Made by a program: the position numbers and the translations under genes. The notes below the pieces were generated by a model. It worked only from the letters and a program-made list of their open reading frames with translations. It made no database searches and was not told the DNA's origin. DNA of 64,000 bases from Dysgonomonas sp. PF1-14 (lineage in GTDB: Bacteria > Bacteroidota > Bacteroidia > Bacteroidales > Dysgonomonadaceae), in contig NZ_JARXWN010000002.1 in the NCBI RefSeq assembly GCF_029892965.1, forward strand, positions 248,001 through 312,000. The letters are read 5' to 3'. This document shows positions 63,425 to 64,000 of this stretch, in pieces. How positions within the stretch are numbered: the first letter of the stretch is position 1; the number at the start of each line of letters is the position of its first letter.

Positions 63425-64000
63425 CGATGAAATAAACTTGCAGGTTTACAAGGCATCGGCAGGCTCGGGAAAGACTCATCGCCTGACCGCCGAATATCTG
63501 CGCCTGCTTTTTTCTGCTCCAAATGCATACAGGCATATTCTGGCTGTAACATTTACCAACAAGGCTACGGACGAAATGAAAACCCGTATTGTAGCCGAAC
63601 TGGCACGATTGGCTAAAGGTGAAGATTCCCCATACACAAAACTTCTGGCAGAAGAATACGGCTACAACGACGAGCAGGTAAAGAAAGAAGCTCGCGACAC
63701 GCTTGTCCGCGTACTACATGACTATTCTGCATTCTCGGTCAGTACCATCGACAAGTTCTTTCAGCAAACCATGCGTGCCTTCACCCGCGAAATTGGGTTG
63801 GGCGGAGGATATAATGTAGAACTGGATACCGATAAGGTATTGGGCGAAGCAATAGACTCCATGCTTTACGATCTGGAACGCAGCGATAACAAGCTGCTGC
63901 TCGACTGGCTGATACGCTTCTCGGAAGAAAAAGTAGAAAACGGGGAAACATGGAACATACGCAATGACATACAGTCGCTATCATCCGAAATATTCAAAGA
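63402..64000 (+). CDS. RecB/AddA-like UvrD-family helicase, N-terminal fragment
   Basis: From ATG 63402 the frame is open to the window end (about 199 residues). It begins MSNHALFDDEINLQVYKASA, then Walker A GSGKTHRLTAEYLRLLF, and AVTFTNKATDEMKTRIVAEL, which is helicase motif Ia. AFSVSTIDKFFQQTMRAFTR follows. This is the pattern of the helicase-nuclease subunit (AddA/RecB-like) of double-strand-break repair exonucleases in Bacteroidetes. The start lies within the SUI1 gene. The nuclease domain is beyond the window. Confidence 0.88.
   Translation, partial: MSNHALFDDEINLQVYKASAGSGKTHRLTAEYLRLLFSAPNAYRHILAVTFTNKATDEMKTRIVAELARLAKGEDSPYTKLLAEEYGYNDEQVKKEARDTLVRVLHDYSAFSVSTIDKFFQQTMRAFTREIGLGGGYNVELDTDKVLGEAIDSMLYDLERSDNKLLLDWLIRFSEEKVENGETWNIRNDIQSLSSEIFK

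Noticed and set aside
1-64000. tRNA genes, CRISPR arrays, prophage and intact transposases
   Set aside because: I looked for their signature words and coding genes through the whole window and found none I could support.

Overview
The window is chromosomal DNA from a Bacteroidota (Bacteroidetes) bacterium, most likely a member of the Bacteroidales such as Dysgonomonas or a relative; the genus is inference. The evidence is low G+C DNA, promoters of the TTTG-N19/20-TAnnTTTG type, few Shine-Dalgarno sequences, a TPP-riboswitch-controlled TonB receptor with PnuT, type III glutamine synthetase, LL-diaminopimelate aminotransferase, DUF1015 divergent from serC-serA, and many short SCxx lipoproteins. 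I found no rRNA, tRNA, CRISPR array, prophage or intact transposase.

Layout. 1-99: start of a ketopantoate reductase. 191-4141 (minus): sdhC-sdhA-sdhB, with a small four-helix-bundle gene inserted between sdhA and sdhB. 4142-4969: a noncoding repeat region containing a 205-bp MITE-like insertion. 4970-12701 (minus): a surface-glycan cluster of four glycosyltransferases, an O-antigen polymerase/ligase and three genes for GDP-D-glycero-alpha-D-manno-heptose. 12799-15945 (minus): thiamine uptake module (TPP riboswitch, TonB receptor, PnuT). 16108-20585 (plus): two paralogous lipoproteins and a Dna2-like nuclease-helicase. 20586-22238 (minus): RDD-domain membrane protein. 22346-26877 (plus): MarR-TolC-EmrA-EmrB drug efflux operon with a palindromic operator. 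27306-31492: a small orphan gene, then serA and serC (minus) divergent from DUF1015. 31743-33979: pncB and an old yellow enzyme. 34400-36513: a secreted repeat protein and a DUF6891-like protein. 36560-41132 (minus): murA, murB, an acidic membrane protein and rfbB. 41857-53300: dapF, dapL, glutamine synthetase III, a flavin-reductase-like lipoprotein (minus), gltB and gltD. 53450-57727: a calycin-like lipoprotein, two NlpC/P60 hydrolases, a UBA-like protein, a creatininase-family hydrolase and a lipoprotein. 58233-60758: clpC. 61064-64000: an orphan protein, an unusually structured noncoding block, mgsA, a SUI1/eIF1-like factor and the start of a RecB/AddA-like helicase.

How the genes work together. 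The 41.8-53.3 kb stretch joins nitrogen assimilation (GS III plus GOGAT) to diaminopimelate synthesis (DapL, DapF), which feeds the same peptidoglycan pathway as murA and murB. The heptose genes probably supply a nucleotide-sugar for the neighbouring glycosyltransferases. Sdh/Frd links to anaerobic succinate metabolism typical of the group.

The most unusual content is noncoding. A family of intergenic repeats occurs five times. One copy is interrupted by a 205-bp element with 12-bp terminal inverted repeats and an 8-bp target duplication, and another copy preserves the empty site. ACTAGT-rich arrays flank a frameshifted four-helix-bundle gene and recur between gltB and gltD. A G+C-richer, hairpin-dense block lies upstream of mgsA.
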